In this document: one piece after another, positions 16,474 to 25,434 of the stretch
How positions within the stretch are numbered: the stretch's first letter is position 1
Layout of the letters: the number at the start of each line of letters is the position of its first letter
Assembly: GCA_964511945.1 (NCBI GenBank)
Contig: CAZEHO010000020.1
Location: 1-50,384, forward strand
Length of the DNA stretch: 50,384 nt
Reading direction: 5' to 3'
Origin: CAZEHO01 sp964511945
GTDB taxonomy: Bacteria; Actinomycetota; Acidimicrobiia; Spongiisociales; UBA11373
Translations under genes and position numbers: made by a program
The notes under the pieces: generated by a model
Told to the model about the DNA's origin: nothing
What the model saw: the letters and a program-made list of their open reading frames with translations, nothing else
Database searches by the model: none

Positions 16474-16637
16474 GAGGACTCCACAGTCGGATTACGCCGA
16501 AGGCTATCGACGGGAACGCGGAGATGGCGCCCCGACGCCTGCTCGGCGAAGCGAGTAGATTGAAGGGTGCGGTCGGAGACGTAGGCCCGAGAGGGCCGGA
16601 TCACGAAGGCTGGGGGCGGTTCTTGCGGACCGTCCAG

Positions 16638-16671
16638 AGAGCCCCGGCGGCGGCAACGTCACCGGGGCTCT
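16638..16671 (-). terminator. Terminator of the TetR-Liv-acyl-CoA operon
   Basis: Perfect 10-bp arms AGAGCCCCGG (16638-16647) and CCGGGGCTCT (16662-16671) with a 14-nt loop. On the minus strand the upstream arm overlaps the last codons of the hotdog protein gene. No long U-tract, as is usual in high-GC actinomycetes. Confidence 0.6.
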
Positions 16672-17051
16672 TCCATGCGCCCTTCGAGATCGGGGACCAG
16701 GACCAAGGTCTCGCCGTCGACGACCGTGGCCCCGTCGGCCGTCACCGTCGAGGCCAGGTTGACGAGATCCTTGTCGGGTCGCAGGCGGGTGATCTCCACG
16801 CGTGCCCTGATCTCGGCCCCGGCCGAAGCCGAAGCCGGAAACGACAGCCGCTGTTTCATCCACATGGTCCCCTCACCCGGCAGTTCGGTGCCGAGAAGAT
16901 CCGAGATCATCCCGGCAAGCAGCGGTCCGGGGATTCCGTTCCAGCTCACCCCACGATCGCCGCTGAGCTCCCGGTACTCCGCGATTTCGGGCGGCTTGAA
17001 CCGGCGCACTCGGACGGCCTGACGACCCACCCACAGTGGTGGACGTTTCAT
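16659..17051 (-). CDS. Hotdog-fold MaoC-like protein
   Basis: 130 residues resembling MaoC-type dehydratase or acyl-CoA hotdog domains: an opening VRRFKPPEIAEYRELSGD, the central helix segment GPLLAGMISDLLGTELPGEGT and strands MKQRLSFPAS and AEIRARVEITRLRPDKDLVNLAS. The canonical catalytic D/H pair of MaoC (D-xxN-PxHxD) is not seen in the first motif, so it may be the non-catalytic half of a two-subunit hydratase with the MaoC gene two genes upstream. Overlaps the preceding ECH gene by four bases. Confidence 0.7.
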   Translation of the reverse strand: MKRPPLWVGRQAVRVRRFKPPEIAEYRELSGDRGVSWNGIPGPLLAGMISDLLGTELPGEGTMWMKQRLSFPASASAGAEIRARVEITRLRPDKDLVNLASTVTADGATVVDGETLVLVPDLEGRMEEPR

Positions 17052-17833
17052 TGCGTATCTGCCTCGTCGCCCGTCGCCCGTCGCCAGTTGCTCCCCAGGA
17101 ACGCATCCATCCCGGCGGTCGCCTCCTCCGTTACGACCAATTCGAGGAACGCGGCCTTCTCGGCGTCGAGGCCGGCGGCGATCTCATCGCGCTGGGCCAG
17201 CAGGCGCTTGATGGCGCCGATCGTCCCGGCCTGGAGTCTCGCCATGCGGGAGGCGAGTTCTCTGGCTTCGGCGTCCACAGTTCCCGCCGCTACCACGCGG
17301 TGTGCCAGACCCCACTCGGCGGCCTCTGCAGCGGTGAACTCCTCATCGGCCAGGAGCAGGCGCCGCACCCGGCCGGCGCCGATGAGCCTGGGCAGGATCG
17401 CGATCCAGCCGCCGTCGGGGGCGAACCCGACCGTGGCATACCAGGACCGGAAGGTCACCTTCGGCTCGACGACCACGATGTCCGACGCCGCCACCAATCC
17501 CATCGACCCGCCGGTGACCATGCCGTGGACCGCCGCCACGATCGGAATCGGGAGGTCGATCATCGTCAGCAGCAGCCGATTGAGCCCTCCGACCAGCTCA
17601 TCGCAGTAGGCGAACCGGTCGGGCGCCGCTCGCATTGCCTTGACGTCCCCGCCCGTCGAGAACGTTCGGCCTTCGGCCTCGAGGACGACGGCCCGGGCAC
17701 CACCATTGACAGCGTCGCTGAGGCACCGTTCGACACCGCTGATCAGGGCGGGAACCAACGTGTTGTGCCGCTCGGAACGCGCCAGGGTGACGACGGCAAC
17801 GGCTCCATCGTGCGCCAGCCTCACGAGACTCAT
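17048..17833 (-). CDS. Enoyl-CoA hydratase/isomerase family protein
   Basis: 261 residues, crotonase fold. Segments: VAVVTLARSERHNTLVPALI, the oxyanion-hole loop GRTFSTGGDVKAM, and PIVAAVHGMVTGGSMGLVAASDIVV. At the first catalytic Glu position of hydratases the sequence reads MVTGGSMGL, with no Glu. The later glutamate or Asp (in FAPDGGW) is replaced by Asp, so isomerase or a different crotonase reaction is possible. It probably acts in beta-oxidation of the imported acid. Confidence 0.88.
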   Translation of the reverse strand: MSLVRLAHDGAVAVVTLARSERHNTLVPALISGVERCLSDAVNGGARAVVLEAEGRTFSTGGDVKAMRAAPDRFAYCDELVGGLNRLLLTMIDLPIPIVAAVHGMVTGGSMGLVAASDIVVVEPKVTFRSWYATVGFAPDGGWIAILPRLIGAGRVRRLLLADEEFTAAEAAEWGLAHRVVAAGTVDAEARELASRMARLQAGTIGAIKRLLAQRDEIAAGLDAEKAAFLELVVTEEATAGMDAFLGSNWRRATGDEADTQ

Positions 17834-18213
17834 GGGGCCACCACGACAACCGCCGAACCGGTGCAGGTCTCATCGCCGGCGGGGTTCCGGATCTCCAGTG
17901 TGAGTTCGGCGGTGCCACCGTCCCTTCGGGCCACCTCCACCTCCAGCTCCATCTGGTCTCCCGCATAGGTAGGCCGGGGGAACATCAGCTCGATTCCGTC
18001 GAGGCGCCCGCCGGGAAACATCGCGCCGATCTCGGCCGACAGCACCGAGAACAGCCACATTCCGTGCGCCACCGGACGCCCGAACCGGGTCCCGGCGGAG
18101 TAGGCGGAGTCGACATGGATCGGGTTGTCGTCACCGCTGAGCCGGGCAAAAGCATCGAACTCGTCCTGGGAGAAGGAGCGAACCGTCAGGCGCCGGCCGG
18201 AATCATCCTCCAT
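17830..18213 (-). CDS. MaoC-like (R)-specific enoyl-CoA hydratase
   Basis: 127 residues with the full hydratase-2 motif: RLSGDDNPIHVDSAYS, carrying catalytic Asp and His, then RPVAHGMWLFSVLSAEIG. It should hydrate trans-2-enoyl-CoA to (R)-3-hydroxyacyl-CoA. Start ATG at 18213 overlaps the upstream ligase gene by 11 bases, and its own stop overlaps the next start by four, so it is tightly coupled in the operon. Confidence 0.9.
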   Translation of the reverse strand: MEDDSGRRLTVRSFSQDEFDAFARLSGDDNPIHVDSAYSAGTRFGRPVAHGMWLFSVLSAEIGAMFPGGRLDGIELMFPRPTYAGDQMELEVEVARRDGGTAELTLEIRNPAGDETCTGSAVVVVAP

Positions 18214-19720
18214 AAGACTCCCGCAGCACCGTCTTGAGCACCTTGCCCGCAGCGTTACGGGGAAGTTCGTCGACGAAGACCACCGACTTCGGCACCTTGT
18301 ACCCGGCGAGCTGCTTCCTGCAGAAGGTAACGAGGTCGTCGGAGGTCGCTTCGGCGCCCTCGGCGATCACTACGATCGCCCGGCCGACCTCCTGCCATTT
18401 GGGGTCGGGCACCCCGATGACCGCAGCCTCCGCCACCGCCGGATGCGAGAAGAGGACGTTCTCGACTTCGGCCGGATACACGTTCTCACCACCCGAGATG
18501 TACATGTCCTTCCACCGATCGACGATGGAGTAGTAGCCGTCCTCGTCACAACGGGCGACATCGCCGCTGTGGAGCCATCCGTCGATGATGGTCTCTGCGG
18601 TCACCTCGGGAAGCCTCCAGTAGCCGGGGGTGATGCCCGGTCCGCGGATGAGCAACTCGCCGTTCTCCCCCGGGGGCACGTCGTTGCCGTAGCGGTCCAC
18701 GATCTTCACGTCGACGAACATCTGGGGAAGACCCACCGACCCGGCCTTGGAGGCAGCGTGGTCTTCGTCGACCAGGAACACCGTCGGGCCGGTTTCGGTC
18801 ATGCCGAAACCCTGCCGGATGAAGATCCCCCGGTCGGCATAGGTCTCGAGCAGTGAGACCGGCATCGGAGCACCACCACAAGCCCAGGAACGCACCCCGG
18901 ACAGATCGGCTTCGTCGAACCCGGGGTGCTGGCTCAGGAACAGATATACCGCCGGAACGCCGAAGAACAGTGTGGTGCGGTCCTTGATCAGCTCCAGCGT
19001 CTCGGCGGGGTCGAACACCTTCTGGATGATGGCGGTACCCCCGGCGATGAACGTCGGGATGGCATACAAGTTCATGCCGCCGGAGTGGAATGTCGGCAGC
19101 AGATTGAGCGAGGTGTCGTCCTCTGTGAGGCCGATGGGCACCCCGATGTTCAGGTAGTTGTAGAGCGCCATATCGAACGTCTGGATGACGCCCTTGGGGC
19201 GACCGGTGGTCCCGGCCGTGAACAGCAGGTACCAGGGATCGTCGTTCGGCCGCGGCTCCATCTCCATGGGCGCCGAGGTGGCCACCGCCTCCTCGTAGTG
19301 CAATGCTCCATCGGGAGCGTGCCCGCCGTAAGCCATTCGCCTGCCACCCTCGATACCGCCCATCAGGGCGGCGGCGACGTCGGCGAACTCGCCGTCATGG
19401 ATGATCCCGCGCGGCTCGGAGTCGGCGAGGATCCCCTCCAACTCCGGGATCGCCAGCCTCCAGTTGAGCGGCACCAGGATGAGACCTGCCTTGGCGGCGG
19501 CGAACAACGCCTCGAAGTACTCCGAGGAGTTGTGGGCCAGGATCGCCACCCGATCGCCCGGCTCGAGGTCCCATTTCTCCCGCAGCACTCGGGCAAGACG
19601 TCCGGCCCGGTCATTGAACTCGCGGTAGGTGTACTCCCTCCCGGTGGCGGCATCGACCAGTGCCGTCTTGTCGGCCGAGAGCCGGGCGCGAATGGCCAGC
19701 CAATCGAACGTCAGCGCCAT
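18203..19720 (-). CDS. Acyl-CoA ligase 1 (AMP-forming)
   Basis: 505 residues of the ANL superfamily, forming an acyl-adenylate and then the CoA thioester. P-loop-like motif LLFTAGTTGRPKG, A5 motif QGFGMTETGP, A7 GWLHSGDVARCDEDGYYSIVDRWKD, and catalytic Lys in RNAAGKVLK near the C-terminus. About 33 percent shorter binding pocket loops than long-chain ligases, so a medium or aromatic acid is plausible. It follows livM by about 9 bp, linking import to activation. Confidence 0.92.
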   Translation of the reverse strand: MALTFDWLAIRARLSADKTALVDAATGREYTYREFNDRAGRLARVLREKWDLEPGDRVAILAHNSSEYFEALFAAAKAGLILVPLNWRLAIPELEGILADSEPRGIIHDGEFADVAAALMGGIEGGRRMAYGGHAPDGALHYEEAVATSAPMEMEPRPNDDPWYLLFTAGTTGRPKGVIQTFDMALYNYLNIGVPIGLTEDDTSLNLLPTFHSGGMNLYAIPTFIAGGTAIIQKVFDPAETLELIKDRTTLFFGVPAVYLFLSQHPGFDEADLSGVRSWACGGAPMPVSLLETYADRGIFIRQGFGMTETGPTVFLVDEDHAASKAGSVGLPQMFVDVKIVDRYGNDVPPGENGELLIRGPGITPGYWRLPEVTAETIIDGWLHSGDVARCDEDGYYSIVDRWKDMYISGGENVYPAEVENVLFSHPAVAEAAVIGVPDPKWQEVGRAIVVIAEGAEATSDDLVTFCRKQLAGYKVPKSVVFVDELPRNAAGKVLKTVLRESYGG

Positions 19721-19729
19721 GGGATCACC

Positions 19730-20812
19730 TCACGATCTGGACAACATCTGCCCGAACCAGCGGAGCAGTCGCTCTCTCCCCTCTCTGATCCTGACGCCCT
19801 TCACGCGCCAGGTCCCCACGATCCCGTAGGGCAGGTACAGCACGAGCACCACAAAGACCAAACCGACCAGCAACCCGGAGGTGCCGCCGAACCACTTGTC
19901 CAGATAGAAGTTGAGCAGCCGGTAAACGGCCGCTCCCACCAGGGCTCCACTGATCGTCCCGGCACCACCGATCAGCACGATCAGCAGCACAATGATCGCG
20001 AAGCCGAGACCCGCCACATTGGGCGTGGTGATCGGCTGGTGCATGGTGTGCAGGACACCTGCCAGCGATGCAGTCAACGATGACACGATCAGGGCCACGG
20101 TCTTGAACCAGAACGTGTTGTAGCCCAGCATCAGTGAGCGGTCCTCGTTCTCTCGCACCGACACCAGTACCCGGCCCATCGGTGAGTCGGCGATCTTCGT
20201 GTAGAGGATGTAGGCCCCCAGCATGATCGCCGCCACCAGCAGGTAAAACACGAACCGGTTGTTGGTGGTATCGAGGAACCACACCGGCGGCTCCACCCCC
20301 TGCAGACCGACCTCAGCTCCCGCCCACTGGGCAAGGTCGCTCGAACTGATCACGATCCAGAAGACTGCTGCGATGCCCAGGGTGACCAGTGCGAAGGTGA
20401 GGCCCTTCACTCGTGGCAGGAGGATCGAGAACAGCAGCGCCTGCACCACGGCCAGCACCCCGACCACCAGCAAGGCGACGATCCAGTTCAGTTCGAAGCT
20501 CTTCAGCATGATGCCGAAGCCGTAGGCCCCGACCGCGAAGAACATCGCATGGCCGAAAGAGATGATCCCGGCTACCCCGAGCAGCAGATCGTAGGAGATC
20601 GCAAACAACCCGAGGATGAACACCTCGATCGCCAGGCCCTGCAGGAACCGGGCGTTACCAAGGGCGTTGGTCCACACGGCAGAGGGACCGGCACCATCCA
20701 CGAGGATGGAGACCGCGAAAGGGAACAACAGCAGGGCGAGGGCAACAAAAGCGACGCCTCGACGGCGGCGCCACACCACCAGGAAGCCCCGCTCGGTGGT
20801 AACCATCGTCAT
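19730..20812 (-). CDS. livM: Branched-chain amino acid-type ABC transporter permease (LivM)
   Basis: 360 residues, with nine or ten TM helices. LivM signatures: AISYDLLLGVAGIISFGHAMFFAVGAYGFG and GRVLVSVRENEDRSLMLGYN, the EAA-like loop contacting the ATPases. Start ATG overlaps the livH stop (ATGA). The family carries branched-chain amino acids, urea, amides and aromatic or alicyclic acids; the operon points to an acid. Confidence 0.93.
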   Translation of the reverse strand: MTMVTTERGFLVVWRRRRGVAFVALALLLFPFAVSILVDGAGPSAVWTNALGNARFLQGLAIEVFILGLFAISYDLLLGVAGIISFGHAMFFAVGAYGFGIMLKSFELNWIVALLVVGVLAVVQALLFSILLPRVKGLTFALVTLGIAAVFWIVISSSDLAQWAGAEVGLQGVEPPVWFLDTTNNRFVFYLLVAAIMLGAYILYTKIADSPMGRVLVSVRENEDRSLMLGYNTFWFKTVALIVSSLTASLAGVLHTMHQPITTPNVAGLGFAIIVLLIVLIGGAGTISGALVGAAVYRLLNFYLDKWFGGTSGLLVGLVFVVLVLYLPYGIVGTWRVKGVRIREGRERLLRWFGQMLSRS

Positions 20813-22413
20813 CGCTCCCCCCTTCCGAACAGGCCGGCCGGCAAGACCAGCAGGATCACGATCATCAGGATGATCGACGCCGCCGGCACCAGTGTTGGGG
20901 ACGGCTTGAACGGCTCCTCAACGAAGGGGATATGGATCCCCGTCTGGCCGAAGCGGATGATGATCTGCTGCAGCAGGCCGATCAGCAGGGCGCCTGCGGC
21001 AACGCCCGGGAACGACGTGAGCCCGCCGATGGCGAGTGCCACGATCGCGGTCAGCAGGAACACCGCGCCCATCTCGGCACTGAGCCCGATCGAGGGCGCC
21101 GCCAGCACACCGCCGAAGGCGGCCAGGCCGGTACCAACCGCGAACACAAGGGTGAACACCCGCCGCACGTTGATGCCGAGCGCTTCCACCATCTCGGGGT
21201 CCTGCACGCCGGCCCGGATCGTCATGCCGATCCGGGTCTTTTTCAACATCAGGCTTACCCCGATCAGCACCACGATGCCGACAACCACGATGAAACCTTC
21301 GTTGTAGACCCGCAGCCGGCTCCCGAAGACCACCAGGGTCGAACATCCGCTGAAGAACCCTCCCAGACCCTCAGCGGGGCAGCCATCACCGGACCCGTTG
21401 AAGGCGGCAGGGCGGGCCATTGTGAAGTTCGACGACCCCCAGATCTCCTTGACCGTCTCGATGAGCACGAAGCCCACCCCGAGAGTGACCATCAGGGTGT
21501 AGATGGGTCGGGCATAGAGGGGACGGATCAACACCACTTCGATGAGGGCCCCCAGCCCGGCTCCCAGCAGCGTGGCAACGGCGAGGGCGATGAGGAACCG
21601 CCATGTCGTGCTCAAGCCGAACACCCAATCATTGAGTGAGCCCTGCACCAGATGGAGCACGATTGCGAATACGACCAACCCGACAGCGCTTGCCACGTGC
21701 CACCGCCCGAGTGGAGCGGATGGACCGCTGTGCTTCCGCAGGGATGTCAGGCCCAGCGCCAGAACCGAGGCGCCCGTAACCAGAACGGCGACCGCAAGCC
21801 ACATCGGCCAGCCGAAGCTGTCGGGTGCCAGCGGCACCAGCGTGCCCAGGTCGATCTGCACCGAGTAGTTGGCCGGGGTGCGAGCGAAGTCCTCCGCATT
21901 CCAGATGACCAGCGGGAACTGGGTTATTGACAGGATGATGAGTGCTCCGCCGGCCACGATCAGCCCCCATGCCGCGGCCCGCGCCCACTTCCCGATCGCC
22001 GCAACCCGCTTCGCCAGATGCCGCCACGCGGGCAGGAGGGCAAACGGTGCTGCGATGAGCAGCAGGGGAACGAGCACGTTGAGGAACGTGTCGAACCGGG
22101 TGTAGACGGTCCACCCCGCGTAGGCACCCAGCATGAAGATCTCGCCGTGAGCGAGGTTGAGCACGTCCATGAGGCCGAAGATGAGCTGGAACCCGCTCGC
22201 CACCAGGAAGATGACACTCCCCGCCGCCAGCGCCTTCATGATCGTGCCGAACCACTGATCGGCCTCGATGCCGGCCATAGCGCCGAGGAACAGCACGACC
22301 AGCACGGCGAGCACGGAGGCGCGCGCCCGGTTCCGCTTGATGGCTTCGGCTATCCGGCGGTTCCGCGACGAGCCTGGGGATTCGATCTGATCGATCTGCT
22401 TGGAATCAGCCAT
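20809..22413 (-). CDS. livH: LivH-type ABC permease with a large internal insertion
   Basis: 534 residues, against about 290-310 for usual LivH. After a long basic N-terminus, the LivH signature IFGLMDVLNLAHGEIFMLGAYAG lies at 79-100. The next conserved block, LIEVVLIRPLYARPIYTLMVTLG, comes only at 290-312, so roughly 150 residues with about four extra TM helices are inserted. Further on is a periplasmic loop with two Cys (GDGCPAEG and FFSGC). The EAA loop RAGVQDPEMVEALGIN is normal. The ATG at 22413 shares a base with the livF stop. Confidence 0.92.
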   Translation of the reverse strand: MADSKQIDQIESPGSSRNRRIAEAIKRNRARASVLAVLVVLFLGAMAGIEADQWFGTIMKALAAGSVIFLVASGFQLIFGLMDVLNLAHGEIFMLGAYAGWTVYTRFDTFLNVLVPLLLIAAPFALLPAWRHLAKRVAAIGKWARAAAWGLIVAGGALIILSITQFPLVIWNAEDFARTPANYSVQIDLGTLVPLAPDSFGWPMWLAVAVLVTGASVLALGLTSLRKHSGPSAPLGRWHVASAVGLVVFAIVLHLVQGSLNDWVFGLSTTWRFLIALAVATLLGAGLGALIEVVLIRPLYARPIYTLMVTLGVGFVLIETVKEIWGSSNFTMARPAAFNGSGDGCPAEGLGGFFSGCSTLVVFGSRLRVYNEGFIVVVGIVVLIGVSLMLKKTRIGMTIRAGVQDPEMVEALGINVRRVFTLVFAVGTGLAAFGGVLAAPSIGLSAEMGAVFLLTAIVALAIGGLTSFPGVAAGALLIGLLQQIIIRFGQTGIHIPFVEEPFKPSPTLVPAASIILMIVILLVLPAGLFGRGER

Positions 22414-23111
22414 CACACCCCCAGGTACCGCTGGATCGTCTCCTCGTCGTTGACGAGGTCTGCCATGTCACCGGAGCGCACCGACCGCCCCTCTTCGATA
22501 ATCACGTAGGTGGTTCCGAGCCGGCTGGCGACCCGGAAGTTCTGCTCCACCAGCAGCACGGTCGTCCTGTCCGACAATCGGGCGATCGCCTCGATCATCT
22601 GCTCGATGAGCACCGGGGCCAGACCCTCACTCGGCTCGTCGATCAGCAGCAGCCTGTTGTCGGGTACCAGGGCCCGGGACACCGCCAGCATCTGCTGCTG
22701 GCCACCCGACAGGCTCGTGCCGGAGAGGTGGATGAGCCGCTTGAGGTCGGGGAACAGGCCGAAGATGAGTTCCTCGTTGCGCTCCAAGTCGCCTTTGCGA
22801 CGTTCCGCGATTCGGAGATTCTCCTCCACCGACAGGTCGGCGAAGATCGCCCTGTGCTCGGGCACGTAGCCGATCCCCATCGCAGCGATGTCGAAGGAGC
22901 GCATCCCGGCGATGTCGGTTCCGTCGAACACGACCGTGCCAGAGGAGGCTGGCGTCAATCCGAGGATCGTCTTGAGGGTGGTCGTCTTTCCGGCCCCGTT
23001 GCGGCCCAGCAGAGCAACCACGCTCCCCTGCGGGACACCGACCGAGACGCCCTCGAGGATATGAAACTTCTCGATGAAGGTATTGACGTCGCTGAGTTGC
23101 AGGAAGCTCAT
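22413..23111 (-). CDS. livF: Liv-type ABC transporter ATPase (LivF)
   Basis: 232 residues. Walker A LLGRNGAGKTT, Q-loop YVPEHRAIF, signature LSGGQQQMLAVSRALV, Walker B LLLIDEPSEGLAP and H-loop region VLLVEQNF. Size and sequence match LivF. It pairs with LivG to energise LivH/LivM. Start overlaps livG by four bases. Confidence 0.95.
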   Translation of the reverse strand: MSFLQLSDVNTFIEKFHILEGVSVGVPQGSVVALLGRNGAGKTTTLKTILGLTPASSGTVVFDGTDIAGMRSFDIAAMGIGYVPEHRAIFADLSVEENLRIAERRKGDLERNEELIFGLFPDLKRLIHLSGTSLSGGQQQMLAVSRALVPDNRLLLIDEPSEGLAPVLIEQMIEAIARLSDRTTVLLVEQNFRVASRLGTTYVIIEEGRSVRSGDMADLVNDEETIQRYLGV

Positions 23112-23887
23112 TGCTCGCCTCCTGCCGCCGCGTCGCCGTACAGGGCTCCCAGGTAGGCGGTCTGCACTTGCTCGTCGGCCGAGATCTCTTCCGGGGTCCC
23201 CTCAGCGAGGACCGCTCCTTGATGCATGACCGTGATCCTGTCGGAGACCGCCATCACAACGCTCATGTTGTGCTCGACCAGCACGACGGTTCGATCGCCA
23301 GCGGCCTGGATCTCCTGGATCAAGGTCATCAGTTGTGGCACCTGCTCGGCTGCCATTCCGGCCGTCGGCTCATCGAGCATCAACACGTCCGGGTCGGGGG
23401 CCAGGATCATGCCCAGCTCCAGCTTCCGCTGGTCACCGTGAGGCAGTGTCCCCGCCAACTGGAGGGCCCGGTCGGTGAGCCCCACCCGCTCGATCACCTC
23501 GCCGGCCCTGCTGTAGTAGTCGGTGAACCTGCGATGTGAGGCCAGCATGCGGAACGAGTCGTTCCCGGTCGCCTGAACTGCCAGTCTCACGTTCTCCGTC
23601 ACCGTGAGGTTGGGGAAGATGTTCGTGATCTGAAACGACCGTCCAATGCCCTTGTGAATCGTCTGGTGGATCGGATGATCGGTGATGTCCTCGCCCTTGT
23701 AGAAGACCTGGCCGCGGGTGGGGGCGAGGGTCCCGCTGATCAGGTTAAGAAGAGTGGTCTTGCCGGCTCCGTTGGGGCCGATGATGGAGTGGAGCGTGCC
23801 TTCCTCGATCTCAAGGTCGACGTCGTCTACGGCGACCAGCGCCCCGAACTCTCTCCGCAGACCGCGGGTCTCCAGGATGGTGTTCAC
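23108..23887 (-). CDS. livG: Liv-type ABC transporter ATPase (LivG)
   Basis: 259 residues. Walker A IIGPNGAGKTTLLN, Q-loop RSFQITNIFPNLTV, a slightly degenerate signature (GTLPHGDQRKLELGMIL), Walker B VLMLDEPTAGMA and H-loop VVLVEHNMSVV. The GDQRKLE form is normal for LivG. GTG start with GGAGGAGC upstream. Separated from livK by a strong hairpin. Confidence 0.95.
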   Translation of the reverse strand: MNTILETRGLRREFGALVAVDDVDLEIEEGTLHSIIGPNGAGKTTLLNLISGTLAPTRGQVFYKGEDITDHPIHQTIHKGIGRSFQITNIFPNLTVTENVRLAVQATGNDSFRMLASHRRFTDYYSRAGEVIERVGLTDRALQLAGTLPHGDQRKLELGMILAPDPDVLMLDEPTAGMAAEQVPQLMTLIQEIQAAGDRTVVLVEHNMSVVMAVSDRITVMHQGAVLAEGTPEEISADEQVQTAYLGALYGDAAAGGEQ

Positions 23888-23909
23888 GCTCCTCCTTCCG
23901 TCATGTCTG

Positions 23910-23943
23910 GATGTGGGGGCGGCCCTGAGGCCGCCCCCACATC
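23910..23943 (-). terminator. Intra-operon hairpin after livK
   Basis: Perfect 15-bp arms GATGTGGGGGCGGCC (23910-23924) and GGCCGCCCCCACATC (23929-23943), loop CTGA. It sits between the substrate-binding-protein gene and livG. By analogy with other transporter operons it would protect the livK 3' end or partly stop transcription, so that the binding protein outnumbers the transporter. Confidence 0.7.
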
Positions 23944-23956
23944 GGTTCGTTGATTG

Positions 23957-25378
23957 CTACCCGAGGCTGCCGACGGGCAGGTCGCCGCAGCGGGCCAGGT
24001 AGTCGCCCTCCAGCAAGCAGGGCGGCTCGGGCCGCACTGTCGCCACGTTCTCGTAGATCGGGAACGTCGTCGCCTCGTCGAAGCCGGTCAGAGTCACGAT
24101 GTACATGTCCTGAATGGCCATGTGGTCTTCGGGACGGATGTAGTAGGTGCCCTTGGCGCCTTCGAAGGTCATGCCCTCCATGGCGGCTCTCAGCGAGTCG
24201 GCATCCGTCATCCCGCCGGCGGCCTTGATGGCCTCGATGGCGAGGATGGCGGCGCTCATGCCGTCTCCGTCGAACAGATCGGGGTTGATGCCGTACATCG
24301 CCTGGGTCTGAGCGATCAGGTAGTCATTGGCCGGGTTGCTCGGACCGCCGTACCAGTACAGGATCAGCGAGTTGGTTCCCACCGCTCCGCTGAACCACAG
24401 AGGCATCACGATGTTGTCCACGAACGGCGAGCCGAGCACCGTGTCCTCGTCGATCACGCCGAGGTCGATGGCGGCCTGGTAGAGCGGGACGAACCCGCCG
24501 CCGGCCCAGGTGACCAGGAAGGCGTCGGCTTCGGTGCCCGCCAGGGGCTCCAGGTACGTCGTGAAGTCGGTGGTATCGAACGGGGCGAAGATGTCATCAG
24601 CGATGAACTCACCGCCGAAGAACGTGCACGCATCCGTGTAGGCCTGCGCACCGCCGTACCCGAACGAGTAGTCAGGAGCGATCTGCACGAACGTCGTGTA
24701 GCCATCGTTGTTCACGAACTGGTCGCAGATGGCCATGCCGTCCTGGTAGTTGCTCCGGCTCGTACGGAAGGTGTTCGGATCGAAGTCCTTGCCGGTGATG
24801 TCGGTAGCCGCCGCCGGTGCCGCGATCAAGATCACGTCGTTCTCGCGGGCAAGGCCCTGCAGCGTGCCGGTGACACCCGAACTCACCGACCCGATGATGA
24901 TGTCGGCGCCCTCGACCTCGATGAGTTCGCGGGCTGCGGTCGCGCTCAGTTCGGCGTCGGACTGATCGTCCTTGTACACGACGCGGACTGCGCAGTCCTC
25001 GATCATGTACTCCTGCTCCGCGCCCTCGCCGACTTCGTTGCCCGTGGCGTACGCGAACCCGATCGCCGTACTCCTCAGAATGTGAGCACCGTAGATGGCC
25101 AACTGGCCGGTCTGGTCGGTGATCACGCCGATGGTCACCCCGTCACCACATGAGAATCCGGCGGGCGGAGCCTCGGTCGTGGTTGGAGCGGCGGTGGTCG
25201 CCGGCGCCGCAGTCGTGGCCGGCGCCGCAGTCGTGGCCGGCGCCGCAGTCGTCGTCGGCGCCGCAGTCGTCGCCGGCGCCGCAGTCGTCGTGGCGGCATC
25301 GTCGTCGTCGCCGCAGGCGGCGGCGACCATTGCCATCACGAGGACCAGGATGCCAATCCGCAGGAATCTTCTGCTCAT
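23957..25378 (-). CDS. livK: Liv-type substrate-binding lipoprotein
   Basis: 473 residues. Lipobox MVAAAC, then acidic GDDDD and a 40-residue Thr/Ala/Pro repeat linker that spaces the domain from the membrane. The periplasmic-binding-protein-type-1 (Leu/Ile/Val) domain follows: VTIGVITDQTGQLAIYG, VVYKDDQSDAELSATAARELIE, ADIIIGSVSSGVTG. Several Cys pairs in the mature part (GDGVT region, EDCAV, ICDQF, DACTF, PPCLL, ARCGD) suggest disulfides. ATG at 25378 with GGGAGGAAACAG upstream. Substrate unknown. Confidence 0.93.
   Translation of the reverse strand: MSRRFLRIGILVLVMAMVAAACGDDDDAATTTAAPATTAAPTTTAAPATTAAPATTAAPATTAAPTTTEAPPAGFSCGDGVTIGVITDQTGQLAIYGAHILRSTAIGFAYATGNEVGEGAEQEYMIEDCAVRVVYKDDQSDAELSATAARELIEVEGADIIIGSVSSGVTGTLQGLARENDVILIAAPAAATDITGKDFDPNTFRTSRSNYQDGMAICDQFVNNDGYTTFVQIAPDYSFGYGGAQAYTDACTFFGGEFIADDIFAPFDTTDFTTYLEPLAGTEADAFLVTWAGGGFVPLYQAAIDLGVIDEDTVLGSPFVDNIVMPLWFSGAVGTNSLILYWYGGPSNPANDYLIAQTQAMYGINPDLFDGDGMSAAILAIEAIKAAGGMTDADSLRAAMEGMTFEGAKGTYYIRPEDHMAIQDMYIVTLTGFDEATTFPIYENVATVRPEPPCLLEGDYLARCGDLPVGSLG
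25199..25292 (-). repeat. 18-bp tandem repeat coding for the LivK linker
   Basis: About five copies of an 18-bp unit (GGCGCCGCAGTCGTGGCC on the plus strand) encode the Thr-Thr-Ala-Ala-Pro-Ala linker. The two central copies are identical, the others differ by one to three bases. Such arrays change length by slippage. Confidence 0.85.
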
Positions 25379-25434
25379 CTGTTTCCTCCCTCTTGTTGCC
25401 GTGTTGGTGTTGCGCGGTGTGCCTCCATGGCCGG

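Noticed and set aside
14860..16563. 567-codon plus-strand frame
   Set aside because: It is a shadow of the aldehyde dehydrogenase; the opposite strand has all ALDH motifs and ordered ribosome signals.
25199..25292. Tandem repeats considered as a CRISPR array
   Set aside because: The units are contiguous, without spacers, and code in frame for the LivK linker; no cas genes are nearby.
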